64,000 nucleotides of DNA from Amoebophrya sp. A120 (lineage: Eukaryota; Sar; Dinophyceae; Syndiniales; Amoebophryaceae): assembly GCA_905178155.1 (NCBI GenBank), contig CAJINV010000011.1, forward strand, positions 10,154-74,153. Reading direction: 5' to 3'. A program made the translations under genes and the position numbers. This document shows, piece after piece, positions 20,601 through 31,769 of this stretch. The notes beneath the pieces are model-generated. The model made no database searches and was not told the DNA's origin. It saw only the letters and a list, made by a program, of their open reading frames with translations. Each line of letters opens with the position of its first letter. Position 1 is the stretch's first letter.

Positions 20601-22490
20601 GGCACCATCAGGAGCACGACTCTCTAATGCTGTTTGAAATTTGTCATGCTAGAATCAGGATACGCTTATCGATTTCTAATGCGTTTCTACTAGCTGAACA
20701 GGATTAAACGTACACTACAAGAAACGTGAATTTGTCGTGCGCAACAGTCACAACCTGTCGACTTGACTCTGGGACGGGGACACTTTTACGAAGGATAACG
20801 GTGTGCTGGATTTCTCCGTTCTTGATCGCGTTGGCCCGGTGTGCTAGCTTCGCCAACACCGCGCGGGGGCTGTTTGTGGACGGCGAATGCACCGCAAGTA
20901 TGTCTGAGTCTGGATCTGTGATGCAGCAAAACTTGAAAAATCATAGTGAAATCTGTATTGTGCACGAATGCGACTGACCACTTTTTTTGTCGTGCTCCTG
21001 CCAGCCAGCGCGTTATGCAAAACACGTCAGTAGAAGAACATTCAATGAGTATATACCAACCAAAGAATTTGTCATGCGTCATTCGGAAGGCGTGCAAACC
21101 ATCGCTCGATCATGCCAGAAGACTCAGCAACACAAATAAGTATGAGGCATCTTTGTCCAGACACAGAAATATTTGATGCATGTGATACGGCAGGAGCTTG
21201 GTCAACTCTGCTTGGTCGTACTGCGTGATGGACCGATTCGTGTTTTTGACAATACCGGCAGCATATCAAATGCAAATATGTCTGGGTCTGGAAACTTGTC
21301 ATGCTGAGTTGTGAGAAGCAAGTGAATTCTTTGTAATGCACAGCCACGCATGACGAGATAAAATATCTTTATTTGCGCGGCTTAGTGTTGCGCTTTCCGC
21401 AGGACTAACTGCGTTTTGCATGACAAGAAAAAGGGTCTCTTCTTCGACACGCATCACAAACTCTTCAGGCATGCCAGACAAGCATGACAAACCTTGCATT
21501 CCTCCAGACCCAGATCGATATTTGCATTTGATACGGCACTCGAGTCTTCGATTTCCAGTTGGAACGTACTGCGCAGCAACGTCCGAAGCTTGACGTAGTC
21601 GTCGGCTTGGGCCACAGGTGTAGGAGGCGTGCGTGGCAGCTTCCTCTTCTTACCATTCCGTCGCGCAGTGTGATCCAGTTTCCGCAGGAAGCTCTCGGTT
21701 GCTCCCTCTGGCCAGTCGCCCGTCTCCCGCACCGTGTCCTGGACTTTTCTCCACAATCGCTCGTCATCCCGCATGAAGCGGCGGAAGTAGACACCACGAG
21801 GGTCACTTGCAGCGGGATCGCTGTCCATTTGCGGAGGCCGGTCCTCCAGCACGCTCGGCCCTGGGCCCCCATCGTCCCTGTGGAATTGCTCATACAAGCG
21901 AGTCCAATTCCACTCGGCGCCCACGACGGCAGGCACGCCCCGAAAGAAGAATTCCGGTCTTCGTTCTTTCCACGGAATGTAGTTCAGCCGCATCTGCATT
22001 TCGTATGACCGGTGCCACCCAGCCAGAAAGTTCTGCACTGTTGGAAGCTGCAGCGCCGTGTCAGAGGCGGTGAACGGAAAGATTGACCGCGTCCACGACA
22101 TATGCACTGCAAATATGTCTGGGTGGTGCGGAAACCTGTGATGCTGAGTGGAGCATGATTGAAGCGCTTGCAATATTGGCAGCCAAGCATGACAAGTTTT
22201 TGAGACAGTTCTGCTGATGCCTAGCACGCATCACAAATTGCATTTATTTTTGCACCATGACAAAGTAAGCTCCTCTTTTGCTGCTCATGCAACACAGATT
22301 TTCAAGGAATGCAAGACACGTATCTTCACAAGTTCCACCTCTCCAGATGCAGACACTTTTGCATTTAGTACGACATAATTGGTAGCTCGAATGAAGGTCG
22401 TGCATTTATTTCCGCGCGGTTTTCGTTTTCATCCACCATGGTACTGGTAGTTTTACCCGTTGCCAGGTCCAAACTTTCCTGGATCATGCT
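17648..22490 (-). CDS. GT90 (CAP10-type) glycosyltransferase
   Basis: Probably a secretory-pathway glycosyltransferase of family GT90, which transfers sugars such as xylose or glucose onto proteins or glycans. The N-terminal half has PWKERRPEFFFRG (near 21950), matching the family's conserved W-K-x-FFRG segment. The C-terminal exon has RSLEFNP, then FRAHFRYDNQIDKIFQ and YEHYIPVRRDLKDF (17820-17890), typical of the family's end region. Introners 22101-22370, 21264-21533, 20886-21187, 20524-20797 and 18197-18457 interrupt it in frame. The stop is at 17648. Exons between 20429 and about 18560 are not resolved: introner 20167-20428 abuts another introner end, and an exon copy lies at 18905-18960. 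The 5' end is open: a CCACAG acceptor lies near 22490. An exon fragment is duplicated at 8371-8555. The substrate cannot be told. Confidence 0.75.
18197..18457. mobile_element. Introner, family 1
   Basis: TATCAACTGCAAAAATGTC left end, GCATTTGATA right end. Flanks TCGAC/TCGAT. Removal restores the GT90 frame. Confidence 0.87.
18860..18960. repeat. Introner right end plus exon copy (empty site)
   Basis: An introner end finishing at 18904 is followed by TCGAAGGAAAAGG and an exon matching 20429-20475. It is the uninterrupted counterpart of 20127-20475, where a second introner sits in TCGAA. Confidence 0.75.
18961..20126. other. Long intron or inserted DNA, no gene recognised
   Basis: Contains a Cys/Phe-rich, pyrimidine-biased plus-strand frame (18924-19490) that I do not trust as a gene, and the repeat at 19722-19925. 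It lies between GT90 exons. Confidence 0.4.
19722..19925. repeat. Repeat shared with 17325-17530
   Basis: Same order of matching blocks as 17325-17530, with small indels. Confidence 0.6.
20167..20428. mobile_element. Introner, family 1, with known empty site
   Basis: TATCAAATGTAAAAGTGTC left end, TTTACAGTTGATA right end. Exact TCGAA repeats at 20162-20166 and 20429-20433. The matching segment at 18905 has a single TCGAA. Confidence 0.92.
20524..20797. mobile_element. Introner, family 2
   Basis: TATCCTCAGTAGAAACGTCC left end, CTTTTACGAAGGATA right end. Flanks CCGGT/ACGGT. Removal keeps the frame. Confidence 0.85.
20886..21187. mobile_element. Introner, family 1, decayed
   Basis: AATGCACCGCAAGTATGTC left arm, TTTGATGCATGTGATA right end. 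Flanks CGGCG/CGGCA. Removal keeps the frame. Confidence 0.75.
21264..21533. mobile_element. Introner, family 1
   Basis: TATCAAATGCAAATATGTC left end, GCATTTGATA right end. Flanks CAGCA/CGGCA. Removal keeps the frame. Confidence 0.86.
22101..22370. mobile_element. Introner, family 1
   Basis: TATGCACTGCAAATATGTC left end, GCATTTAGTA right end. Exact CGACA repeats at 22096-22100 and 22371-22375. Removal keeps the frame. Confidence 0.88.
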
Positions 22491-22756
22491 GTGGAAAAGT
22501 TACAAAGAAGAAAATGCGTCCGGCTAGTAGCTCCAATCAGTTCTTACAAGTTCTGGTGCTTTCATCATGATACATGTAATTGTATCCACCACCGGCACCG
22601 AGCTTGTTTTGATATTATTGCTCGAAAAGAACAGGACTAAAGATGGGTAGCTCGAGAAAAATACAGATGAGACGATATTGCCCACTTACTGACAAAAAAA
22701 TCACATCCTGCAACAGACTGATCGCTTAACGGGACGCAAAGAAATTTCCTTTCATA

Positions 22757-23345
22757 TTAAAACCGCACGCCGAGGTGTCCTTGGGCAGAACTCCGTGGCC
22801 GTCCTGCAGCAGCCTCGGAGGCCTTTCGTGCGAAGTGCTCACAGTCGTAGGCCGGCATGTGCCTCGCAACGAGGAACCACGCCTGCAGCAATTTCGCGGC
22901 CTGCCAGCTTTCCGAGTGACGGACCTGCCAGCTGTAAAATTTGCCCGGGTATCGAACGGAAGCATGTCTGGGTCTGGAAATAAGTTCTTGTCATGCTAAA
23001 AATAGTACATGAGTGAAGAACTAGCTGCAAAAGTACGAAGCCAATCATAACAATTTTTTCAGCGGTTCTGTAGTGCGTCACACGAATAATTGCCGCAACA
23101 CTTATCACTATTACAGCCAGAACGTATGAATAATAATTTCAATTTGTGTTCAGCATTACAACTTTCAGACCCAGATCGATCAATTTGCAATGCATACTTG
23201 AGCTGCGGGCGCGCAGCTACGCCCGAGGATTTTTTGCGGACAGAACTGCACGAACAGCTCGCACTGCTCCGGGTGATCCGAGTCGAGTATTCTGTGAATA
23301 ACTTTTCCAACCAAGAGCTGTTATGCAAATTTGCATGCCCAGTTT
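22757..23345 (-). CDS. Small hypothetical protein, 5' end unresolved
   Basis: Unknown function. Two clearly coding exons flank introner 22950-23196: about 40 residues at 23200-23330, then a longer exon ending at the TAA at 22757-22759. The second exon has an aromatic stretch (GKFYSWQVRHSESWQ). Joining after GCAGC keeps the frame. A CATAACAG acceptor lies at about 23333, so at least one more exon or an SL acceptor is upstream. Confidence 0.5.
22950..23196. mobile_element. Introner, family 1, decayed
   Basis: TATCGAACGGAAGCATGTC left arm, TTTGCAATGCATA right end. Flanks do not match. Removal still joins two coding exons in frame. Confidence 0.72.
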
Positions 23346-23359
23346 GTGTCGCATGTGCA

Positions 23360-24402
23360 CCGCCTTGAGGTGAGCAACACCTCATGATGTCTGGAATCTT
23401 GTGATGCTGTAATCTGGATACTCAATGCGCTAGGTCTGTGATGTAACATCAATACGCAATAAACAGGACGACACTACAGACGCAAATTTGTCATGCGCTA
23501 CACACAGAGCTTGTTGGAGTGCGTAGCAATTTCTCTTACCTTGTTATTTTTTTTACACCCGTGGAAAAAACATGTGTCTGGCCGTGCAAAACTGACCCAT
23601 GTGTCTGGCCGTGCCGGGAAGGGAAAAAACCAAAAATGCGACAAAAAATCGCGGCATCAGCCTAAATCTAAAACCCTGCGCCATAGGATCTTCTTCTCCG
23701 GGGCGGGGTAAAAACAAAATTTAAAAAAAGCGCTTCTCTTCCCGGCAGGGTGGACAAGAGCTCCCGCCCCCGTGTTGCTTCCAGAGTGGCCGGCTATCCT
23801 CCACTGAAACGGCGGCACCAGAGGGAAGGCGCAGAGAGGCAAAGGAAGAAAAAACGCAGCGGGGGCGGAATCGAAGCCCTGGGCTTCATCGCGTTCCGCA
23901 GGTAGCCGCGCTCGAGCACCAACCCGGCTCGCCACTGCCTCGAGGACGTCCACATTGGGAAGAGAAAGTGCAGGACCTGGAAGGTCACCCGAAAATATCG
24001 CTGCTAAAGATACCATACTCGGGAAAAAAGTCGCCCGCAGATGCAGTTTTTTCGCGATATGCTACTGAAATACGCTGGTCTTTCGGCACAAGGAAATAAG
24101 CAGTTGCCGTTTTCACTCAAACCCGAGGGTACTGCGAGAACCGTTACCAATGCACGTCCACCACAGCATGCGGTTTGACTTTTTAACGGCCGGGTCTATA
24201 GACAAGTAAAGTCCTCCATACCATGCTGATTGAGAAACCACTGTTAGTCATGGATTTCATCATGCCATGCGTATACAATGTCTTTGTAAGGAAATTACAT
24301 CATGCCGTGCTGTTTCAAAAAAGGACTTCGAAGCCAGACACAAGCATAACATGCATATTCGCGCTTCAGGGAATAAATCAAATCGATTATACTATGCGGA
24401 TC
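23360..24402. other. No gene recognised
   Basis: Contains a short direct repeat, cccatgtgtctggccgtgc, near 23570-23612. A 119-codon minus frame (23657-24016) has no recognisable features. Confidence 0.35.
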
Positions 24403-24456
24403 AAAAAAAATTGTTTACACTTCTCGATTTGTGCGTGTCATCCTTGCGCAGGGGCC

Positions 24457-24488
<32 letters not shown>

Positions 24489-24510
24489 ACGGATGACTCC
24501 CGAAGGAGAT
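24403..24510 (-). ncRNA. U6 spliceosomal snRNA
   Basis: The catalytic RNA of the spliceosome. On the minus strand it shows a 5' hairpin (CTCC-TTCG-GGAG, 24497-24508), the intact ATACAGAGA box near 24471, the U4-pairing AGCATGGCCCCTGCGCAAGG region, and the TGACACGCA internal stem segment. It ends in a T run (24403-24410) that fits RNA polymerase III termination. All core boxes match the eukaryotic consensus by memory. No upstream element is obvious. Confidence 0.95.
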
Positions 24511-24740
24511 CCAAACACTAGGAAAAATGGAAAACAGGGTAGCCAGAATACGGGGTGCTAAATACTCTAATTCGGGCAAAAAACATTATTTTTTTGGCAT
24601 TTTGACCATTTAAAGGGAAAAACACTCGCGATTTCTGTGTCCGCGTAAAAAATGTATATTTTTCCCGTGAAAACCAGTCCGAGAAATACTCGCATCTCAT
24701 CGTGTTGTTACTCCCAGATGCTACTTGATTAATATACGGC

Positions 24741-27700
24741 CTAAAAATCGTCGGCTTCCGCCGCCCTAAGGAAGAAAGCTGCTTTGAAGCGAAAAAAGGT
24801 TGTAATTCTTGCACAGGCTCTCCCACCTGCGGAAAGTAAGAGAAACTCTCTCGTTAGTTTGTCTACAGGACATCCTCACCCCTTGTGGAAAGAGCAATCG
24901 CCACGTGTGGAAAGCGCAAAACTCCTTGGTTGGTGTAGCAGAGCAGTCCCCATCTGGGGACTGCTTGGGTGGGAAAGCCGTTTTCACTCAGGATATCGAT
25001 GACGCTGTAGTCACGACCACCGTAGTGCTGCAGCGGGTGGACTAGATGTTCTTTTTGGCTGGCGCCACGTGGATTTGTCGCGGCCTGCTGCTCGTCAGGA
25101 TTCTGCAGACCTTCTCGTTGTCGATCTGGGCTCCGCTCTGCAGGAACATCTTCTGTGTCGAAGAACTGCAATTCGGCTTCTGCCGCATCGTCTGCTGCTA
25201 TCTGAGCGCCGACGGAGGCTGCACTCTTGCCGGTACTGTCGTCCCGCAGGTTCTTGGGTCTCGCATCGCTGTAGTACCGCTTCCAAAACCGCAGATCCTC
25301 GTCTACGCCCTTCAGCATCCACTGGGGCCGGTCCTTCAGCGGCGTGCGCAACATCTTTTTCAGTTGCGGGAAGCAGCCATCTATGCACTATTGAAAAGGT
25401 ATTGCACTAGCATGAATTTATTTTGTATGACAAGCTTTATTCTACTCAGAAAGAAAAGTGGAACTAGTCATGCAGATTCAAGTTGTACTAGGAATAAACA
25501 ACTTGTTTTTGTCATGCGTGACTGGCATAATTCTTGCGAGTACGAGAGTTTTGGGCGGGATACAATCTGCGTGCTTCAGCGCCATCTTCAATTTGTTCGC
25601 CGTGCTCGCATTGCTGGTCCTGGCCACGTATCAATCGCAAATAAATGTGTCTGGGTCGGCCTTGTGATGCAAACATCCAGAGCAGGCAGAAATCTGTATC
25701 TGGTATGCACGGGGAGCAAAATAAAAAAAAGTTGTCTATCTCTTGTCACCGGCGACGGTGACGCGTCATGCGGGGGAGGTCACGAGAAAAATGTGGAAGA
25801 TGCTGTGTGATGCAGCTAGGGCTTGAGTGCGGGACCGGGTCGAGAGAAAAATGCATCACAAATAAAATCTGCACACATGGAAACCCAGATCGAGGCTTGT
25901 AATCCATACCGCATCCACATTGAGCGGCCAGTTCCAGCCGAAGAGGGAACCATTGTCGGTGTTTTTGTCGTATGCATTGGAAATGTGTCTGGGTTGGGAT
26001 TTTTGATGCGAGATCTGAAGGAGAAGGACAACAAGATTCGTAATGGTTCTTGCATGAACAAGATTAGCGAATTTTTTCGTCGTGCTGAACGGCTACGGTG
26101 GGATGTGGGAGTATCAGCAACACGAGTTTCCAGACCCAGACATATTTCGAGTTGATATTTCGTCCGCACTCATGTTGTCGGTCACAGCGTCAAAGTGGAA
26201 GCAGATGTTCGGATTGTGTGGCGCGGCACAGCTATGCATTGCAAATATAATGCCGGGGTCCTCCGGAAAGTTGCGATGCAACTCAGCGACGTGGAGCAAG
26301 CACATTGTAATGCTCGGCCAACACGTATGACAGATTTTTTCTTCGCTCTTGATGTTGCGCCTTACTTCTTCATGAGAAATTGCGTTTTATTTGCATGAGA
26401 GACAACAAGCAAAGCTCCTCTGCTTCGATACGCAATAAGTTTAAGTACCGAGCTCAGGTTTAACATGCCTCACTAGCATCACAAGAAATCTTGCAATTTT
26501 CCAGACCCAGACATATCTTCGGTGGATCATAACAGCAAAACTTCATAAGCTGCACGTCGTCCAGGAGGTCCGGGGAACCGCCGAGGCGATGGTACATCTG
26601 TCGCAGGTTGACCGCCGTTTCCGGATGGATTTTCTGCTGCTGCAAGGAGTCCAGCATGTTCTCAATCATGTCTTCGTGGGTGTCAAACGAAGCCGCCTGC
26701 ACTGCGAGCTTGCGGATGGGCGCCCAGCAGTACTCGGAATCCGAAAGCTGGTCGTTTTCCGCCGCCGCCGCCGGGTCTCCTCGAGCTGGGCCGTGTAGTC
26801 GTCCTTCAGGTCGGGGATGGTTCTTATCAGGCAGAGCTTCTTTTTCTTGCCCAGGAGGCTCCAGCACAGCCCGACTGTTCGGAACCGCCGTGGATTCGTA
26901 GCGAGTGACTGGCGACTGGCCGGTCCACCGCTTTGTAAAAATGTCGTTAATGTCAGGTTCTTGTTTCTCAAGAATTCGGGGCGCGGCTGTAGTGCTACCA
27001 CGCGTTTCATCGCCACTTGCAGAAAAGGACCCAGTAGAGGATCGACCGTCCGCGAACTCCACAGGATGAAGAAGAAGCAGTGCGTATTGTGAGGAAAAAT
27101 CTCCCCTCCCCGTATCGCAAAGGAAATTTGTGATGCTGATTTGTGACCACATACCACCTTTGTCGTGCATACAAGGCAAACGGCACTCATATGGCGCATT
27201 GTGCAGCCAGTCTGTCACGCGTTTTTGCCTATGTCAGACTTGTTGCTCATGCGCAGCTGCCAGCCGGATGCGTACCCAAATGGGCTATAGAATATGCCCA
27301 CGAGCTCTTGCTGCACTACAAAGCTCATCAACGTACACAAACCCAGCAACACAAATTGTCTTTTGGGTACGGGTTGGCGGGTTTTTTCGCTTTGATAGTG
27401 CGTCGTCGATGCGGCCATCCTGCTTGTGCAGCGGAAAAAGCCCTGCCTGTTCGTCTTCCCGGTGACGCGATTCAACATCTCGGTCGGCCGGGTCTTGCGC
27501 TACCGTTCCAGAGGACGTTGTTGCAGCTTCGTCCTCTGCTTCTCTGCGCTCCACTATCTCGACAACGGGGCGGCAACACTGCTCGTATGAGTACGTTGCG
27601 TCCCAGCAGGCGTTTTCCTTGTCGTGCTTGTGGCGTTCGCCGTACATTTCCTGGCAGCAGTAGTAGTACAGACTCTCCTGTTCTGGGTGCGTGTTGCGGA

Positions 27701-27869
27701 AACAAAAGTTGTCCTCGCCATTGCCGTATTCCCGGACACGAACTTTCGCTACACCACTGCGCGGAATCCGAAGCTCTTCTGCAACTTCCGCCGGGATCCA
27801 TGACTCTTCCGCCCGGCAAGCGAGCCGCAGGAGCAAGTGCAAGGCAAGAAGCCTAGAAGAAATAAGCAT
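24741..27869 (-). CDS. Secreted or Golgi protein with Cys-rich N-terminus
   Basis: Unknown enzyme or secreted factor. The chosen ATG at 27867-27869 opens a classic signal peptide (MLISSRLLALHLLLRLACRA). A Cys-rich block follows, with YYYCCQE and ACWDATYSYEQCC (27570-27700), a C-W-D-x-x-Y-x-x-x-C-C pattern I associate with algal and alveolate secretory proteins (recollection, not searched). Introners 27085-27397, 26233-26531, 25971-26157, 25629-25908 and 25382-25562 are crossed, mostly in clear frame. A 53-nt GTGAGG/CGCAG intron (24827-24879) contains ACTAAC, a likely branch site. The stop is at 24741. A TATCCTGAGTGAAAACG segment near 25000 resembles a family 2 end but stays open in the reading frame. 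Confidence 0.65.
25382..25562. mobile_element. Introner, family 3-like, diverged
   Basis: The left end TATGCACTATTG and right end GGGCGGGATA are only weakly alike. Flanks CCATC/CAATC. Removal keeps the frame. Confidence 0.65.
25629..25908. mobile_element. Introner, family 1
   Basis: TATCAATCGCAAATAAATG left end, GTAATCCATA right end. Flanks CCACG/CCGCA. An in-frame join is possible. Confidence 0.75.
25971..26157. mobile_element. Introner, family 1
   Basis: TATGCATTGGAAATGTGTC left end, CGAGTTGATA right end. Flanks TGTCG/TTTCG. Removal keeps the frame. Confidence 0.82.
26233..26531. mobile_element. Introner, family 1 variant
   Basis: TATGCATTGCAAATATAATG left end, GGTGGATCATA right end. Exact ACAGC repeats at 26228-26232 and 26532-26536. 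Removal keeps the frame. Confidence 0.87.
27085..27397. mobile_element. Introner, family 4
   Basis: TATTGTGAGGAAAAATCTCC left end, TTTTTTCGCTTTGATA right end. Exact GTGCG repeats at 27080-27084 and 27398-27402. Removal keeps the frame. Confidence 0.88.
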
Positions 27870-29104
27870 GTTGGAAAATAACGATAGACGCGGAGTACGT
27901 ATTGCTTTATTCACGTAGCCCCCAGGTGGCTCTTCAACCAGAATCAGTAGTCAAGGAAACCGTGGTTACACATGCTGACAGTATGTTTTTACTTTTGAAA
28001 TAAACCACTTACAACTCGAGAACGCGAACAGTTCGCTCAGACAGAATACTTGCATGTGCTACGGATCAAACATATAACGGGAGAGTACAAGTCCCGGAAA
28101 TTGAGATTTTTCATCTTTTTGGAAAATTTGTCACGCAAAGTTAAAATCTCGAGGTCTAATCACCGATTTCTGCGAACAAAAAATACTATGAACTTGCCAC
28201 CCGCAAGCTTTCGTTCCTGTTCCTGCCCTACTAAGCCTCCTAGTAGTGTTGCCGTCTTTGCCGAGGATCAGCATAAGATAGACTATTTCAGTTCAGCTTC
28301 AATCTCGACTTGAAGTCTTCGCGTGATTTTCTGTGGCTATTTGTGACACATATAGGACAGTGTTAGGATCGCAGCGAATCATTGGACGTCGATTTTTGAA
28401 TCCCGAACAACGCCGCAAATAGAAGAAAAGATGCATATGCAGCTGAAAGAAGGAAGGGCTTGCTTTTTCCGGTTTTGGTTTTCCTGGTTGTGCTGCTGTG
28501 AAGACGTTGAGAGCTTTCGCAACGGTTCAATCTACATCGTTATTCTTTGACGTACTGCCCTCCCGTGAGCTTCTTTTAAGCGGCAGATCTTGCTGCAGCT
28601 TCATCGCACTTGCAAAACATCAAAACCCTAGTGTTTCATGCGATGTTGATACTTTTTGTTTTTCGCACAGACATCAGAGTTATTTGTTTTAGCAAGCGTG
28701 CATAAGAAAGTCGTTGTGAAAGTGAAAAACAAAATAAAATAATAGAGACGTAAAAACGACGAGAAATTGAAATTGTAGATTTTTTATAACATCAAACTAT
28801 GATCTTTTTTCATGGATCCAGTGGTTGCAGCGAACAACAATACTAGAATTTCTTTCCGTCTCTAAAACTCGACGCACTTTGGCATCTTTGCATCATCTGT
28901 ACTCACCACCTTCTGCTCCGCTTCTTTTACTTCCAGGTTTTTTCGAAGACGTTCTACAGAAAGAACGGCGTGCGACGAATGGAGGCTTTGAAAATAAAAC
29001 CGCGCTGCAACGGATTTGCTGCGTTCCCATGACTCACCTCCTTGAAGATAGTAAAAAACGCGCTGTAGTTCAGACCTAACTCCGTTGCCGTTCTCATCTT
29101 CTCT
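27870..29104. other. Intergenic, no gene recognised
   Basis: AT-rich with scattered short frames. A piece near 29028-29070 resembles the repeats at 17325 and 19722. Confidence 0.45.
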
Positions 29105-31501
29105 TTACCCCTTGCCCAGAAGGACGAGGTCGTAGATCGTCGTCACGCGGCGGCGCCCGCTTTGCAGTGCCGCGATGCGTGCGAGGCGCCTTTTCTTCCG
29201 CAGTCGCTGCTGCTTCTCGGTTTTACTGATGTCCACCTCCAAAAAGCACTGCACGGAGGACCTGATCTCATTTTCGACAAAGTCGCGGACCAGCTGCGCC
29301 AGCTGCTGGTCATCTGGGTGCCGACCGTAGCCGGGAATGAACTCGGTCACGAGCTCCGACAGCGCGCGCGCGACGACGCCAGCAGCCCGAAGCCCGGCAG
29401 CTTTCTCAGCATCTGCGATCTTTTTGGCCGCGGGGGTCCTGTACTTCGCGCAGCACTTCAGCAGGTAAACCAGGCCCGCGCGACTCCAGTCGGGTGGGGG
29501 TCGCTGCTGCAGGAGGTTCGCGGCGGCGGTCTTGTACTGCCTCATGCCCATCTTCACCACGAACCCGCCCGCCCTTGCGGGCTCATGGAGCTTGCGGCTG
29601 CGAAAATTGCGCGCAAGTGTTTCCGCCTCGCGTGGCGCGACAACGTCAAATCCCCCACCATTCCACCGTAGCCCGCGCGGCGGCACGTTGTACTCCCGCA
29701 AAAGCTCCATCTTTCGCCGCGTCATCTGCATCATCAAACGCAAATGCGTCTGGGTCTGGAAGAATACAGCATTTGTGTTGCGCAGATTTTTGCATGCCAG
29801 TGTTATTATAGTCTCTCATGCATACTCTAGCATCACAAATCTACTTGTAGAAAAAACTACAGGTCGTGCTCGTGATCCCTGAATTGCATGAGAAATGCCT
29901 CGTCCGCGTAGCAAAAACTGGACTCATCTTGCTGCTCACACAATACAGGCTTTTGCAGGATCATCCAAAGGCGGCATTCGAAGTTTCACACTTCGGCCAG
30001 ACCCAGACATATTTGCAATGCATATTCACAGCCCTTTGAACCTCCGTTTCCGCGAGGGGCTTGTGCGCGAGGACTTTGTCCCAAACTCCGCCCCGCTATG
30101 GGAGTACATAACCTGTTCCTTCCTGCCTCTATGAGAGTACACAACGGTTTGCGTTTGCCTGTTAGCACTGTTTGCATGCCAGGTCCTAGAAGCCCAAATA
30201 GCTCTACATTCCTGCGCAAATTTTTCACGCAAGCACTGCACTCGTCTAGCTGACTCTTGTATTGCTGCTCCTGCAATGCAAATGAGGAGGAGGGGAGGAT
30301 GTGCACTTTCATACCCGCGCAATCCTCCGTAGCGGCTCCATGGTCGGCAAGCTCTGCGGTGTCGTTGCCTTTTCTGGTCGCTTATGCATTGCAAATATTT
30401 CTGGGTCTGGAAGAGAGCAAGATTTGCCATGCATTTTTTTTTGCATGATCCGTGATGCCCATAATGCATGACCCAGCATTACACATTCCTAGAGGTCTCC
30501 CTGACACCTATTCCGCATGACAAATGCCCTTTCCGCGTAGGAAAAATTAGAATCCTTTAGCTGCTCATGCAATACAGATTTTTTTAGAATCGAAACGCAG
30601 CATCACAAGTTCCATGCTACCAGACCCAGACATTTTTGCATTTGATATCGCTGTGGTCGTAGCCGTATGAAATGCAAAAGCATCGTACTAGTATAAATCG
30701 CATGACAAATTTCGTCAGCACGAGCAAGAAAATTTGTAATGCGGATTTGTATTGCATGAATGCGATTAGTACGAAAAGAAAGAAATTTGTATTGCATGAA
30801 TGCGATTAGTACGAGTGCGATACTTTTGCAGTGCATAACCCGTACCCGTTCAGCCATTTGCCGCACGACTTTCGCTTGCCGTTCCGACTCCCCGGTGCCT
30901 TTCCCATCGTTCTTGCCTTTGTTTTTTCCCTTCTCCCACCCGTCTTTCTTGCCCTTGCCGTTTACGCCGATCTTGCCTTTGTTTCCCTTGTCCCAGCCGT
31001 CTTTCTTGCCCTTCTTGCCTTTTACGTCGTTCTTGCCTTTGTTTCCCTTGTCCCAGCCGTCTTTCTTGCCCTTGCCTTTTAGGTGACTCTTGCCTGGTTT
31101 TCCCTTCCACGAGGCGTCCATCTTGCCGTCCCCTTTGGTACTTTTTGATTTCCCGTGCTGCAGGCCTTTTTTCCCGAAAAATTGGTGGCAGGATTGAGCG
31201 CGCATGCGGCCCTTCTGTGGGTCGTCACCTTTACCCGCACCCCACCACGAGCAAGAGGAAATAAACCGCGGTCGGCCATTTTTGCTCTGGTGATCACAAC
31301 CACTACTGTTATCCTCGTAGCTGTGCCCCGCCGACCCTTTTTGTGCTTGCCACTGTCCTCGAGACCCCTTGTTGTGCTCCGGGGGGCACTGTTGGTAGCT
31401 GTCGCGACGCTCGGTCGAAAGTGATGCGCTTCGCAGTCGAAGCTATCGAAATGAAAGCATTTTTCCCCCCAAATTTTCACATCCTCGTCCTGTAAAGCAT
31501 C
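29105..31501 (-). CDS. Lys/Gly repeat protein, 5' end open
   Basis: Unknown function. The N-terminal part has about three near-identical ~20-residue repeats of the type KKDGWDKGNKGKNDVKGK (30890-31085), so it is strongly basic and probably disordered. The C-terminal part (29105-29731) is a soluble, Arg/Ala-rich globular-looking region ending in a stop at 29105. Introners 30666-30837, 30383-30647, 30097-30313 and 29732-30024 interrupt it in frame. The two upstream ones leave a micro-exon at 30648-30665. A 38-nt GT-AG intron (31443-31480) and a TTGCAG acceptor at 31502 mark further 5' exons I cannot place. RNA binding is a guess from composition only. Confidence 0.6.
29732..30024. mobile_element. 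Introner, family 1
   Basis: CATCAAACGCAAATGCGTC left end, GCAATGCATA right end. The flanking repeat is unclear. An in-frame join is possible. Confidence 0.75.
30097..30313. mobile_element. Introner, family 6
   Basis: TATGGGAGTACATAACCTG left end, GATGTGCACTTTCATA right end. A second left-arm-like TATGAGAGTACACAACGG lies just inside. Exact CCCGC repeats at 30092-30096 and 30314-30318. Removal keeps the frame. Confidence 0.87.
30383..30647. mobile_element. Introner, family 1
   Basis: TATGCATTGCAAATATTTC left end, GCATTTGATA right end. Exact TCGCT repeats at 30378-30382 and 30648-30652. Removal keeps the frame. Confidence 0.9.
30666..30837. mobile_element. Introner, family 3
   Basis: TATGAAATGCAAAAGCATCG left end, CGATACTTTTGCAGTGCATA right end. 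Flanks AGCCG/ACCCG. Removal keeps the frame. Confidence 0.85.
30890..31085. repeat. Coding tandem repeat, 57-60 bp unit
   Basis: Units near 30950, 31007 and 31067 differ by a few bases and by one 3-bp indel. They encode the Lys/Gly repeats of the gene at 29105-31501. Confidence 0.85.
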
Positions 31502-31769
31502 CTGCAAGTACAAATCAGGCCTAAAATAAGATGCGGAAAACTTCAAAGATACAGTGCTTAACTTCTTGAGATTGATCATCGTGAGTCTTCCCATTCTTGG
31601 TTTCAATGCGGAGGAGCAGCGGGAAATTATCCTCCACAAACTCGACGATTCATATGTCAACATGGGACCTGTGATCTATAGCCGAACTAGATGGAACAAC
31701 CACACTCACATGCAGGAAGATCCCGTTTTATATAGAAGGAGGACAGCAGCGGGAGGGAAATGTCTTTCA

